From Hanleya hanleyi (lineage: Eukaryota > Mollusca > Polyplacophora > Lepidopleurida > Hanleyidae), in the NCBI GenBank assembly GCA_036873755.1, contig JAVTVY010019003.1:1-64000 (forward strand): a stretch of DNA of 64,000 nucleotides. Direction: 5' to 3'. Made by a program: the position numbers and the translations under genes. The stretch's first letter is position 1, and every line of letters begins with the position of its first letter. Below are positions 10,784-20,456 of the stretch, piece after piece. The notes beneath the pieces were generated by a model that did no database searches, was not told the origin of the DNA, and saw only the letters and a list, made by a program, of their open reading frames with translations.

Positions 10784-12205
10784 TACGAATGGTGTCTTCT
10801 TGATGGATCAATCCAAGGCCTTCGATAGTCTTCCACACGATCTTATGCTGGAAAAACTTAAAGATTATGGTCTGGACCAGAGTGCAGTTGATCTATTAGA
10901 TAGTTGAGTGCAGTTGATCTATTAGATAGTTATCTTCGGGATCGACAGCATAGAGTCCATCTGGGAAATAACTTTAGTACTTGGGCTAAGTTAGAACGGG
11001 GAGTGCCACGTGAATCCATACTGTTCAATATTTTTGTAAATGATATGCTTTATTTTGTAAAAGAATGTATTCTCTATAATTATGCTGACGAAAATACCTT
11101 GATTTTTTCATCATAAGGACATTCATGTCGCCAAAGAGAATGTAAAAACTGCTAGACTGGTTTTTAATGAACAGGATGAAGTGTCTGGTCCGTCATTCAT
11201 AATTCAGCCGTCTGATGAAAGCCAAACCTGATAAGTTTTAGGCCTTGTCAATTGGAAAACGTACCAAGATTCTGTACCCTGGTTTTACTGTTGAAGACGT
11301 TGATATCCTGTGTACAGATTTTGTCACTTCTCTTGACTTCTTGCTTAATTTGGATAGACATATTTCAAATCTGTGTATAAAGGCTTCGCGACAAATTAAC
11401 GCCCTTAAACGAATCAGTGACATGCTAACGTCTAAGAGTAGACTCACTATACACTACTCATTTATATTATCCTAATTCAACTATTGCCCCCTGGTTTTGG
11501 ATCTTCAAAGTATTGGTAATACTCAGAAATTAGAAACGATTCACGAAAGGGCATTACGATTTATTGCGCACGATTACGAATCAGACTATCAAAGTCTGCT
11601 TAAAGAAAGACCTGTTTCATGTGTCCATATTCGAAGGCTCAGATCTCTTGCTTTAGAAACGTTCAAAATTATCAATAGGGCCTACCTACCTACCTCCACG
11701 ACCTAGTTAAGACCAAAGATGGTACATATTTTTTTAGATAGACAAATTGTTTGGAAAAGCCTAGAGTAAATACCACTAAATATGGTCTCAATTCATTTCG
11801 CTTTAAGGCAGCAGATGTATGAAATGGATTGCCTATGTAATTCAACGAGACAGATTGATAATTTTAAGAATTTAAAGAAACTCATTTTGACATGATAAGG
11901 CAAAAATTCTTTCAGGTGTGATTCCTGCTACTGAATTTATTTATAACCGTTTTATGTTATTTAATGTGATCCGCACGCCTCTCGATTTTATAACGGCTAC
12001 CATTCTCTCTTAACAATTAGACTCGTAATTACTATTTTGTTGCCATGTTCTGTGTATTTTATCCTCACTTCTATATTTCTTACTCTCTTATTGTTATAGT
12101 CGGTAGAAATAGCTCCTGTGAGCTTGTGTTTATATTTATATACCAGACCAACTCTAAATAAAATTTGTCTATGTCTATGTATGTATGTATGTATGTATAG
12201 CTATA
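10784..12205 (+). mobile_element. 5'-truncated non-LTR retrotransposon (Jockey/CR1-L2 type)
   Basis: A reverse transcriptase fragment, truncated at its 5' end. It starts within the fingers/palm at the word DQSKAFDSLPHDLMLEKLKD and continues with YLRDRQHRVHLGN. The active-site box reads NYADENTL instead of the usual YADDNTL, so the second Asp is changed. About four residues around the LGP motif are missing after GVPRES. A 26-bp direct duplication at 10880-10905/10906-10931 shifts the frame. The RT C-terminal region follows in further frames (for example HERALRFIAHDYES and RRLRSLALETFKIINRAY at 11497-11706). The 3' end is an AATAAA-bearing sequence and a (TATG)n tail at about 12175-12200, as expected of a target-primed insertion. 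It sits inside the Polinton, upstream of the integrase start. Confidence 0.9.
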
Positions 12206-12916
12206 TATCTAAAGCTGCTCCCCTATCACCACCATATGGGTGTAAAGTCCGTGTTCTACATGTTCTCCGGTAAATATGCACTCGCTTTCTCCACCCTTCA
12301 CCTCTCGCCTAGCCTCGAGGCACTGGGGTCCACTATTACTTCACCTAGGCACCCATTTAATGGGAGTATTTCTATATTTTTACTGATAAAGTCCGTGTTT
12401 CGCCTTTTATATTTTCAAAGCAAGTCCTAGTTTTACATGCACCCACGCACGACTTGATCGGGCTCGAGGTAGCACTTCACGCGGACACCCTTACCGATCC
12501 CGTAGGCCCATTAGGGGCCCACCTCGAGCCAGTTGATCTTTTTCTGTATTCTGGAGAAACGTTTACAGCCACACCTCCCAGTCGCGTGACCTAACCACCC
12601 ATCGTCTGATCTGCCTGCACGAGCGCTTCACGTTGACACCCTCTTCGATACCATTGACCCACTAGGCCTACCTCGAGCCCAACATGTCCAATCAAATGCC
12701 ATTTTTTTACTATTCCCCGAATGCCCATGCGCAGATATACACCGGAAGTGACCTTTGCCCTTTGGCCGGAAGTGAGCTTTGACCTTTGACCTCCATATGA
12801 CCTTTACACCGGATGTGATGTCACCGGATGTGACATCATGGCGCCATATATTACGCCACATCCCCCCCCAAAAAAACTCACCGAAATGCGATGAGATTTG
12901 CCCTTCCTATACTACT
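12206..12916 (-). repeat. Right TIR of Polinton element 1
   Basis: Reverse-orientation counterpart of the left TIR. 12225-12340 matches 21504-21650 in reverse, 12340-12440 matches 8310-8420 in reverse, and the tip matches 7816-7842. The outer 180 bp (12735-12916) resemble the right end of element 2 (26140-26300), with repeated CCGGAWGTGA words. Confidence 0.75.
12742..12840. promoter_or_regulatory. ETS / nuclear-receptor / CRE-like motif cluster in right TIR
   Basis: CCGGAAGTGA (ETS type) occurs at about 12742 and 12767. TGACCTTTGACCT at 12780-12792 is a perfect direct repeat of AGGTCA with 1-bp spacing (DR1, the HNF4/RXR type) on the minus strand. The words CCGGATGTGATGTCA and CCGGATGTGACATCA follow at about 12812-12840. 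The motifs are plainly visible; activity is inferred. Confidence 0.5.
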
Positions 12917-14958
12917 CACCTAGGTATGTTCAAAGAGGTAGTATGGATCAATGTATACAGTTTTCCTGGATTTAGGGTAAACGGAAAGGCAAACCGTTAG
13001 GAATCTAAGTCCACCTATTATCGTTTAACCCAGCTAAGACTTGTTTTCCTAACACACGTGTATCGGTAAATGTACAGGTCCTGGAGTCGGTCTCAATCTA
13101 CTAGGTCTGGGATCCCTTTCACACTCGTACACGCAATGAACTTTTTTGAGTCCATGAGATTATTATGGCTGACATCGTCTGACAATCTGGCCGTTAGTCT
13201 AAGCGGCCGTGAACGAGTGGACAGATCAATATGTTCCTCAGTCTGACCTGTACTCCCGAGATTTGTCACTCTGCAGGCACCAGGGTCAGACATATTACAA
13301 ACAACTATATATCATTAAGACAAGTTAAGCCAAAAATCAATATAGTCCAGCTAAACTTGTAGATGAGAACTATTCTGTAAGAGGATAGATAACGTAACTA
13401 CATGGCTAAAAATCATTTTTCATTATTAACAGATTAAGGAGGTTCATTCCGTTTAGTCGGAGATCATGGTCTTTGTTGTCTCACCAACATACATTTCCTG
13501 ATTACTTTTCCTATAGAGTCACGTGACGACTGTTTGTACCTACATCCATATTAACTCTAATCAGCTCACGGATTTCATATTAAACCAGTGAGGCTAAAAA
13601 CTTAATGTATTCGGTTCTGAGGATTTTCAGGGGCGGAGGGAAATGGAGTGATCTGAGAATTGCGCTTTCTGGCATATTGCAATGGTAACACAGAAATCGT
13701 CTGAGTTAGTGTTCAGTAATGTGACAACGTGGAAAAATGAAAAACACCCTCGTTTTCTGGTGCTCTGGACTATAATCAGCAACGCCCGAGTAAGAGGATG
13801 ATGTGGAAATTAACAAGTGAGAAATGACTACATTGTAGTCAAAACCTGCGGCAGTGGCAATAATACAGTGAAAGACATATCAGCGGAGGTAGTGGTAATT
13901 GTAGAAAAAAAGCGCCATCTGCAAGTGTTTTCATGCCAAGGGAAGTAATTTTCAACTTCTAACCCACAATTGCAGGAATTGACTAATAGATTTGACACAA
14001 TATATATATATTCGCTTTCCTCGTTCAAAATCCGACGATGTTGACTGGTCCGTGCCGTCTATACTGAATTGACAGACGAAGTCACAATAATCGCTTTGGC
14101 AATGTCTTGGTACAAGTATCGTGAATTCCAAGTTTCAAAACATTCCGTTCAGCCGTTGATTTTTGCAAATCAAAAAGGCTTTCAAATATTTGGAAATCCA
14201 AACAAATTTCAAGGATTTAGTCATAGCGCGAACATCTACGCTCTTCAGTCTCCCTTCTCGCTTACTTTGCCGAGCAAAATGGAAAATTTATATTTCCGTC
14301 AAAGTTAATTTTCAATGAATTTATTATCAGGTCTATCACTTTGATCTGTGAAACTATGGAATGGGGTTGAAGGCTTTATCGAACTGTTCAAGAGGCATAA
14401 TGACATTTTTCACGATTCAAATTGAGGCCTGTGACAGTCTTGATATTCGATTAGAATAATAAATTAAGTTTCTGCATTTATGTGCGTTATCATCTGCAAA
14501 CTAAATACGGTACCTTGACACTCTTTTCCATGCAGCAAGCCAATATCAATGCATGATTTGCTCCTTCTATACAAATGATTACCTATTTCATCCTTAGGAG
14601 ATATCACCTCATCCGACATGTTTGGTCAAGCCTTTTCGAAGGTTGATAATTTTATTATTTTTTTTTTTTAAGTCAAATTCTGCAAATAAGAAACATTTCT
14701 TGTCAGTATCTATGGATATCGCCCTATAATCAATTCGCGAATATGTTTGTCATTAAGTCATTCGGGAGGTGATTTAAGTGCGAAATTTCAGGGTTAGTTC
14801 ACTAAACAAGGTCTGCGTGTATAAGAGAATCATGTCGAATTCTCGTTATTATCTTTTGGTACATCAAATTATTGCGTTCGCGAAAATGACTTCCAAGTCA
14901 ATATGAAAGGTATCAAAATAAATTTAAAAAACTCTCAAGGAAATCAAGGTCCTAGCTT
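12917..14958. other. Unassigned AT-rich sequence, no gene recognised
   Basis: Begins with CACCTA, the candidate target duplication of element 1. About 2 kb with only short frames (for example 13828-14028 minus, 14069-14308 plus), none with a recognisable domain. No repeat structure is evident by eye apart from a T-run near 14660. It could be ordinary intergenic or intronic DNA. Confidence 0.45.
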
Positions 14959-15996
14959 TTGACAACGAGATCAAATAGATCGCTTTTATGGTCAGTATCT
15001 GCTAATATATGACGTAATTTCATTCGTAAAACTGATTGACAAAGTAACGTAAATTGTGAAGTGTAGAACCAGTAAGTTCTAGCAGAAATGGGCTCTGACT
15101 TGAGAGAATGATGTCAAATGCAACATGTTTCTGCCCGTTGTCTGCTGATACACATAAGTATTGATTTTACGGAAGTGATTAATGCAATTCTAAAGGGATT
15201 ATGGGTGCGGAAGAGGACGAGAACATCAATACCAGCGAAGCAAGGCCCTGGCTTGCGAGAATGAGGATAGAGGGACTGTGTTCCGAAAGAGGATCATTCG
15301 AAATAGCTATGTGCCAAATTTCATGCTTGTAACCGAAAGTACACAATATAACTATGATGTACTGTTCGCGCATAGGGTTGTCGGACTCATTAAGTACTAC
15401 ATAGTCATTTATGTATTATAAAACCGTTTGCGCATAAAGTCAGTTTTGAGTATTATCAATGAGTCGGTATAGCTAAGACATTGACAACGAGGTCAAATAG
15501 ATCGCTTTTATGGTCAGTATCTGCTAATATATGACGTAATTTCATTCGTAAAACTGATTGACAAAGTAACGTAAATTGTGAAGTGTAGAACCAGTAAGTT
15601 CTAGCAGAAATGGGCTCTGACTTGAGAGAATGATGTCAAATGCAACATGTTTCTGCCCGTTGTCTGCTGATACACATAAGTATTGATTTTACGGAAGTGA
15701 TTAATGCAATTCTAAAGGGATTATGAGTGCGGAAGAGGACGAGAACATCAATACCAGCGAAGCAAGGCCCTGGCTTGCGAGAATGAGGATAGAGGGACTG
15801 GTTCCGAAAGAGGATCATTCGAAATAGCTATGTGCCAAATTTCATGCTTGTAACCGAAAGTACACAATATAACTATGATGTACTGTTCGCGCATAGGGTT
15901 GTCGGACTCATTAAATAGTACATAGTCATTTATGTATTATAAAACCGTTTGCGCATAAAGTCAGTTTTGAGTATTATCAATGAATCGGTATAGCTA
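14959..15996. repeat. Recent 522-bp tandem duplication (2 copies)
   Basis: 14959-15475 is repeated at 15481-15996 with an offset of 522 bp. I see only about five small differences (for example GAGATCAAAT/GAGGTCAAAT, TTATGGGTGC/TTATGAGTGC, a 1-bp indel near GGACTGTGTTCC, and ATTAAGTACT/ATTAAATAGT). Identity is therefore about 99%. No gene lies in it. Confidence 0.95.
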
Positions 15997-16052
15997 CCAT
16001 TAAGTGCAAGTCCAGGGATTGGAGGGTCATTGTTTCGATTCCCACAGAGGGT
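15985..16052 (+). repeat. tRNA-derived SINE head, degenerate
   Basis: GTTTCGATTCC at 16032-16042 matches the Pol III box B consensus except for one base. A box A-like TATAGCTACCATTAAG lies about 40 bp upstream. The spacing and the GGGATTGGAGGGTC variable-loop-like segment resemble tRNA-derived SINE heads common in marine invertebrates. No complete cloverleaf can be folded, so it is not called a tRNA gene. Confidence 0.4.
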
Positions 16053-16791
16053 TAAGTTATTCTTCCTTTCAAAACATATTTCCATATATGCGAATTGCTT
16101 GGGGGTAAAGTTAAACATCTTTATTCGGTGAAAGTTGCTGAGTTGTTCCGCTTACTTCTGAAACGTAATTGTTGCGTTTGTTTTTATGATGCATGATCTA
16201 TAATTTGATACCAAGTATTATTCAATGTTAATCATAATGATAATGCGTTACTTGTTATGCTTCTTCGCCAATTTGTGTTTTATCTAGATTGGGTAGATAA
16301 AATGATTACTAGAAGTAGTGAACTTATTTTTCTACTTTCTAAGACAGTCGCCTGGGACTGTATGCAAATTAGCTGAACCACCGACAAGGTTGCGGCTCAT
16401 CTTCTTTGGTATATAAGAAATCCAAGGATCTTAAATTGTGTATACATCTGCATACTGTTCAATGAAAATGGTAATATCTGAAGACAGTGACTGATGTGAC
16501 GACCGACAGCTTTAAAGCGACTGACGTAAGAGAATTGAAGTCTGAACGGAAATCAACGAAGCAATAATTCATTCCACCGAATATAGTTGCAAATGAATTC
16601 AAACGCGCTTGAAGACAGTGGTTTCATGTGAGATCGGAGGTTGAAAAGAAAAGTGTGGCAGAGATCACACTCTCTTAGCGCATGCGCATTTCAAAAAGTC
16701 ACAAGAACAAGAAGAAGAAGAACAACAACAACGCGAGCCTCCCGTAGACCTGCGTGCCGCAGGTAAAAATAGCAACCTTGAGGGTGTAACT
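16053..16791. other. Spacer, no gene; NRF1-like palindrome
   Basis: Unassigned. It contains GCGCATGCGCA (16678-16688), which matches the NRF1 palindrome, and an AAGAAG/AAC-rich stretch at about 16705-16732. Confidence 0.4.
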
Positions 16792-16942
16792 ACGGAGCCG
16801 TAAAAGGGACTTGGCAAATTTTTGCAGCCCCTATTTAGTCGTTAAAACGACCTATTAAGTCGTTTTAACGACATAATAAATGGTTATAACGACTTACTTG
16901 TCGGATAAAAAAAGTTTTCCCATGTCCCTTTTACGGCTCCGT
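16792..16942. mobile_element. 151-bp MITE with perfect 19-bp TIRs
   Basis: ACGGAGCCGTAAAAGGGAC at 16792-16810 is the exact reverse complement of GTCCCTTTTACGGCTCCGT at 16924-16942. Internally, GTCGTTAAAACGAC and GTCGTTTTAACGAC (about 16841-16877) form a further dyad. It has no coding capacity. Flanking bases do not give a clear target duplication, so the superfamily is not assigned. Confidence 0.85.
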
Positions 16943-17677
16943 GATATATATAAGGTGTAAATTAGTGTAGACAGTCTCAGCGTCCTAGCTCGAATGCTGT
17001 TGTACTTTGCTGTCACGTAACAATCTACATGGATTGATAGCGGCTGGACACCACCTATCTGACACCCCTTACTATGAAATGGTACGATCTATTCCTGATT
17101 TCAATCATTTGCGTCCGACTTAACTGGAATTCCAATCTTACACCGACTAGAAATTATCCTTTTCAATTTGCAGGTTGCCAAAAGAACTGGTTCTCTTTCA
17201 TCCATCCCCAACCAGAGAGAATAATCCGTATTCGCTCAGCTAGAAGACCTGTGATTACTTATGTCCTCTTTGTAGATGATATATTTTCATTCCTAAAAGG
17301 CTACGTTACCGTAACCATTGATTGATAAAGCCCGAGGAAAATGTCGCTGTTCAGTTTTCCTTTGATTATATATAATTCAACTTCTTTTTTTGCAATGTAA
17401 CTATGTCACCATATCAATGAAATTGATGGAGCGAACATTGAAGAAGCCATATACGCTTAGATTAGTGAATTAGGAGGATTGCTACAAAATTATGTGGACC
17501 GAGGAATAAAACCAATTATCCCAATGATAGGCGATGTGCAGCATATTTCATTCTATGTCGTGGTATCTTCATACGTAGGCCGACTTCTCAGTTCACTTTA
17601 TTGATCAGCCCACGGGTTCTGTTCAGAAGAATTTACACATGTAAATAGACACGAAATATCGATGACATGGAATAATT
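16943..17677. other. Spacer with one unassigned frame
   Basis: An 83-codon plus-strand frame at 17074-17325 begins with a hydrophobic segment (MKWYDLFLISIICVRLNW), which could be a signal peptide or just AT-rich chance. There is no domain or partner. The rest is AT-rich with no feature. Confidence 0.3.
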
Positions 17678-18094
17678 TTGAATTTAGAAATGTGTCGTAA
17701 GAGTGGGTTATTGATTGACTGTCCTGCGTTTTCTGGTCACACCTACCGCCATATTATTTTATTGATTGGCTGTCCTATGTTTTCTGGTCACACCTACCAC
17801 CATATTAGGTTATTGATTGGCTGTCCTATATTTTCTGGTCACACCTACAGCCATATTAGGTTATTGATTGGCTGTCCTACGTTTTCTGGTCACACCTACC
17901 ACCATATTAGGTTATTGATTGGCTGTCCTACGTTTTCTGGTCACACCTACCGCCATATTAGATTATTGATTGACTGTCCTACGTTTTTTAGTCACATCTA
18001 CCGCCATATTAGGAGAAATGACGTAACAGGTGAGGAAAGATGTCATCATACACCCAGTCGTTGGGTCGGTTCTGATTGGCTGGTCTCTGGTTAG
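17678..18094 (+). repeat. 51-bp repeat, 6 copies, open frame of 138 codons, CCAAT-rich
   Basis: The array at about 17704-18015 has a 51-bp unit (17 codons), so a plus-strand frame stays open and reads a 17-residue period such as LLIGCPTFSGHTYHHIR six times. The unit also carries TTGATTGGCTGTCC, an inverted CCAAT box in good NF-Y context. Four copies keep ATTGGCT and the first and last have ATTGACT. A further TCTGATTGGCTGG lies at about 18071. I cannot tell whether the unit is under coding selection. Differences between copies fall at all codon positions, which argues for a non-coding minisatellite. Confidence 0.7.
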
Positions 18095-18263
18095 TAGAGA
18101 TAATTTACACCTCGAATTTTGAATGATTGAGGTGAGTCGATCTATCAGGGCTACTTAGAAATGTGAACGGAGAAATCGTATTGTGTATGAGCATGCGTTT
18201 TTGTAACTGTTATGATAATAGGGGCATTTGAAAGCCTCTCTATCAGTGATCCCCACTCATGTA
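18095..18263. other. Left flank of Polinton element 2
   Basis: No gene is seen. The last six bases, CATGTA, are compared with TAGGTA after the right tip (4 of 6 match), a possible decayed target duplication. Confidence 0.4.
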
Positions 18264-18625
18264 AGTGGTATAGAAAGTGGAAATATGGTCGAATATTTGA
18301 TGGCCGAGGGGAAATGTGGAGGAAAGTGGGGAGGTCACAGCCATTGTATCTTTGACCTTGGGTTGCTATGGCAACATGGAGAGGACATGCGGTCATTTGA
18401 TGGGTGGGGTGGATGTAAAAACTAGGATTTTCCCCGGAAATACGGAGTTTACGCTAAAAACTGGGGGAAATCACTTTCAAATGTGGCTAGATAGGAAAGC
18501 ACACTGTTATTTGTTCACATACACACACACACACCCCTATTCCGACGGGTGAGGTCGGTGCTAAGCATATTTTTATTTACTAGAGAGAACAATAACAACA
18601 AGCGTATTGCGTACACATTTTATTA
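18264..18625 (+). repeat. Left TIR of Polinton element 2
   Basis: Aligned with 7816-8080 and then with 9170-9300 of element 1. It lacks the middle TIR blocks and the fold-back insert seen in element 1. It contains a (CA)n microsatellite at about 18518-18534. Confidence 0.75.
18362..18375. promoter_or_regulatory. RFX X-box palindrome in left TIR (element 2)
   Basis: GTTGCTATGGCAAC, identical over 14 bp to 7928-7941 and in the same context (CCTTGAACC/CTTTGACC upstream, ATGG downstream). Confidence 0.6.
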
Positions 18626-18689
18626 TTCCCGCCATCACAGTACACGCAATCTGGGGGAGCCGCTATTGGTGTGTTACATTTTCTGGTAT

Positions 18690-18798
18690 GCTGTTGTCCA
18701 ATCTTCGGTCATGAACAGCTGCTTGCGGATTTTGATCGCATTTTCCAGGGCCTCGGTGAGTGGTCACCCCATATGCTCCTCCAAGTGACGCTTGGTCT
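18690..18798 (-). pseudogene. Tail of Polinton membrane-protein gene (fragment)
   Basis: The minus strand encodes a tail with EALENAIKIRKQLF, alike to the last residues of the membrane protein at 9448-9756. The hydrophobic part is missing. The fragment abuts and partly overlaps the end of the zinc-finger frame in another phase, so this junction is a rearrangement or frameshift. Confidence 0.5.
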
Positions 18799-19206
18799 TC
18801 ATGATGGACTCATCACGCGGTAGCAGGCTGACTGTTTATTGATCGCCCTAGTGGTTATCCTGATGGTCGGGCGCATTTGCATGTACGCATGTTGCAAGGT
18901 TTCCTGCCTGGCGTGCTCGATCGCCGTAGCGTGGGTATTAATGGCCGCTGTCACGATACGGTCCCAAAGGGTAGGTTCTTCCTCACTCAGGCTTTCCTGG
19001 GATGTAGCCTGAGTATCTGAGGTCCGGCTCTCCATATCACTGGATAGTCTCTCAACAGTCCTTGCATCAGTCGCTGCGTCATTATCTGCTTCAGTGGGCT
19101 CTTTGGCTTCCAGCCACTCTGTGTCTGCGTGTATATTCCTCTGATGCCGCGTCATATCGTGGTGTCTGGTAAAGGTGCGTCCACACTGAAGGCAACGATA
19201 AGCCAT
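18799..19206 (-). CDS. C2H2 zinc-finger protein of Polinton (single finger)
   Basis: 135 residues, open. A complete C2H2 finger lies at the very N-terminus: Cys5, Cys8, His21, His26 (C-x2-C-x12-H-x4-H), with the words YRCLQCGRTF and HQRNIH. It is followed by an acidic, Ser/Thr/Glu-rich linker (about residues 30-85) and a C-terminal helix-prone part rich in Ala, Arg and Thr. Start-proximal single fingers of this kind occur in Polinton and adintovirus genomes, and function is presumed nucleic-acid binding. The C-terminus probably runs out of frame (see the membrane-protein tail). A related finger pair lies at 25540-25700. This is the most intact frame of the cluster, but expression is unknown. 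Confidence 0.65.
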   Translation of the reverse strand: MAYRCLQCGRTFTRHHDMTRHQRNIHADTEWLEAKEPTEADNDAATDARTVERLSSDMESRTSDTQATSQESLSEEEPTLWDRIVTAAINTHATAIEHARQETLQHAYMQMRPTIRITTRAINKQSACYRVMSPS

Positions 19207-19403
19207 GTTGATGGGTTTAACGTCGACTGTGCTTGTCTATCGGCTGGGGCGGTTTTTATCGACGGGTGTTGATGCCGTTTAGATAGGGGTTGTCAGGCGT
19301 CGCCGAGCATTGTCGGGCGCCAAAGCCATGTCCGTCAGCTGCGTCAATTAGGTCGTGGATAGTGCTCATGGTAGAATGAAGAGACTGGTCTGGTGTGGGG
19401 TGT

Positions 19404-19679
19404 TTATAGTGGGACGCTTTTGGTTTTAATGATGCGTTCAAACAGGTGTTTCTTTTGCGCCATCGCTCGGACATACGCCGCTGTCCAGCTCATGCCTGGG
19501 GTTTTCAACATTAACGCTGTTCTTTCGATTTCCATATGGAACGGGTTCTTCGACATAGTGTTTACGTAAATCTGTCGTAGTTTGGGCGCTAATACGTAAT
19601 GGGCTAAAATTGGGGCTTCCTTTTTCGAATACGCTTTGCGATGAAACTTGTTTTCTGTGGCCTTCAAGGTCTCCCCCAC
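19404..19679 (-). CDS. Unrecognised Polinton frame (91 residues)
   Basis: A basic protein frame with the words KAYSKKEAPILAHYVLAPKL and WTAAYVRAMAQKKHLF. It lies between the ATPase and the zinc-finger gene on the same strand. Its balanced composition looks protein-like, more so than the overlapping Pro/Gln-rich frame at 19438-19905. I do not recognise a family. It could be the C-terminal part of a broken gene. Confidence 0.4.
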   Translation of the reverse strand: MGETLKATENKFHRKAYSKKEAPILAHYVLAPKLRQIYVNTMSKNPFHMEIERTALMLKTPGMSWTAAYVRAMAQKKHLFERIIKTKSVPL

Positions 19680-19905
19680 CTATGCTTTCTTTTAACAAAT
19701 CCCTCCGTGGCCTTTTGTTCACCTTGTGTTCATTCTCTTGTATGGGTTCGGGTTGGACCGTCACGTTTGGGTGATGCGAGCAAACTTGAGCTGGCGGTAT
19801 GAAGGGAGTAGTTTGGATTGGGAACTGCTGGGTGGGCGCTGCCAGGTGTGGATGACATGAAGATAGCAGATTGTGAATTTGTGGTGAGCCCACGCCGGGT
19901 AACAT
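19680..19905 (-). pseudogene. ATPase C-terminal end and Pro/Gln-rich continuation
   Basis: The minus-strand frame opening at 19905 begins MLPGVGSPQIHNL. This resembles the last residues of Polinton packaging ATPases, which end in a P-G motif after the LIDLK word. It then becomes Pro/Gln/Thr-rich and basic (KVNKRPRRDLL). It is in a different frame from the ATPase part upstream, so a frameshift near 19905-19930 is likely. Confidence 0.45.
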
Positions 19906-20456
19906 GTGGATCTTCGGGGGTATGAGCTTTTAAGTCTACGAACAGATAGCCGCACGCGGCTTGAGACGCCTGCATGAAATGGTCAAAGTTCTGAGGATAT
20001 ATTCGACTACCAAACACACGGTTTTGTGCTCTGTCGATGATATTGGAAAACAACACGAAGTATTGGCAGCTCAAGGCAATATCTCTGGAAGCCTTTCCTT
20101 TGATACACAAGTCGGCGATTTGTGAATTGTTCTTGGTCGCACATTAGATCATCCAGGACTACCACGTTGGTCTGATTGGGGTAGAAGTAATACGATTGAT
20201 CGATAACATGATGGATGCCTTGGACGAAGCTCACATTCTGTAACCTTGTAGTTTCGTAGGCGGGTTGCCACTGGCTGTAGCACAAAGCTAAACGGGTATA
20301 GCTGATGGGCCCTTCCTCTAAGAATTTTATCACCCAGCACGTCTTTCGACACCCCGTTGGGCCGCTGACGGTCATGGCATAGAGATGCTCTAATAGTCTC
20401 GTCTGTGACGTATGTGTTGATCGTACTCCTTCTTCGTGCGTACATTGGACTAGCAC
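19905..20456 (-). pseudogene. Polinton genome-packaging ATPase (FtsK/HerA-like), frameshifted
   Basis: The N-terminal part, in the frame 20007-20456, has a P-loop word VSGPTGCRKT; the canonical Gly before Lys is replaced by Arg. This is followed by ALCYSQWQPAYE and Walker B VVVLDDLM, all in the order of the Polinton/adintovirus packaging ATPase. The C-terminal part, in the frame 19730-20110, has YFVLFSN, RAQNRVFGSRIYPQNFDHF and YLFVDLKAHTPEDP. The two parts are in different frames and the sensor/SHHRN segment between them is not intact. The family pumps DNA into virions and is about 230-280 residues; the remnants cover most of it. A second, C-terminal copy is at 24317-24700 on the plus strand. 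Confidence 0.8.

Larger units (their letters stand above)
7816..12916. mobile_element. Maverick/Polinton element 1, decayed and shrunken (5.1 kb)
   Basis: The tips are inverted: AGTAGTATAG at 7816-7825 and CTATACTACT at 12907-12916. This fits the AG...CT ends typical of Polintons. Long inverted TIR homology links 8300-8500 plus 9020-9060 to 12225-12440, and more loosely 8050-8320 to 12430-12660. The six flanking bases are GGCCTA and CACCTA, matching at 4 of 6, so a decayed 6-bp target duplication is possible. Inside are minus-strand integrase and membrane-protein remnants, a fold-back element and a non-LTR retrotransposon. Full Polintons are 15-20 kb; polymerase, ATPase, protease and capsid genes are absent here. 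Confidence 0.8.

Noticed and set aside
15985..16060. Functional tRNA gene
   Set aside because: Only a box B and a weak box A are visible; no acceptor or anticodon stems pair. A SINE head is more likely.
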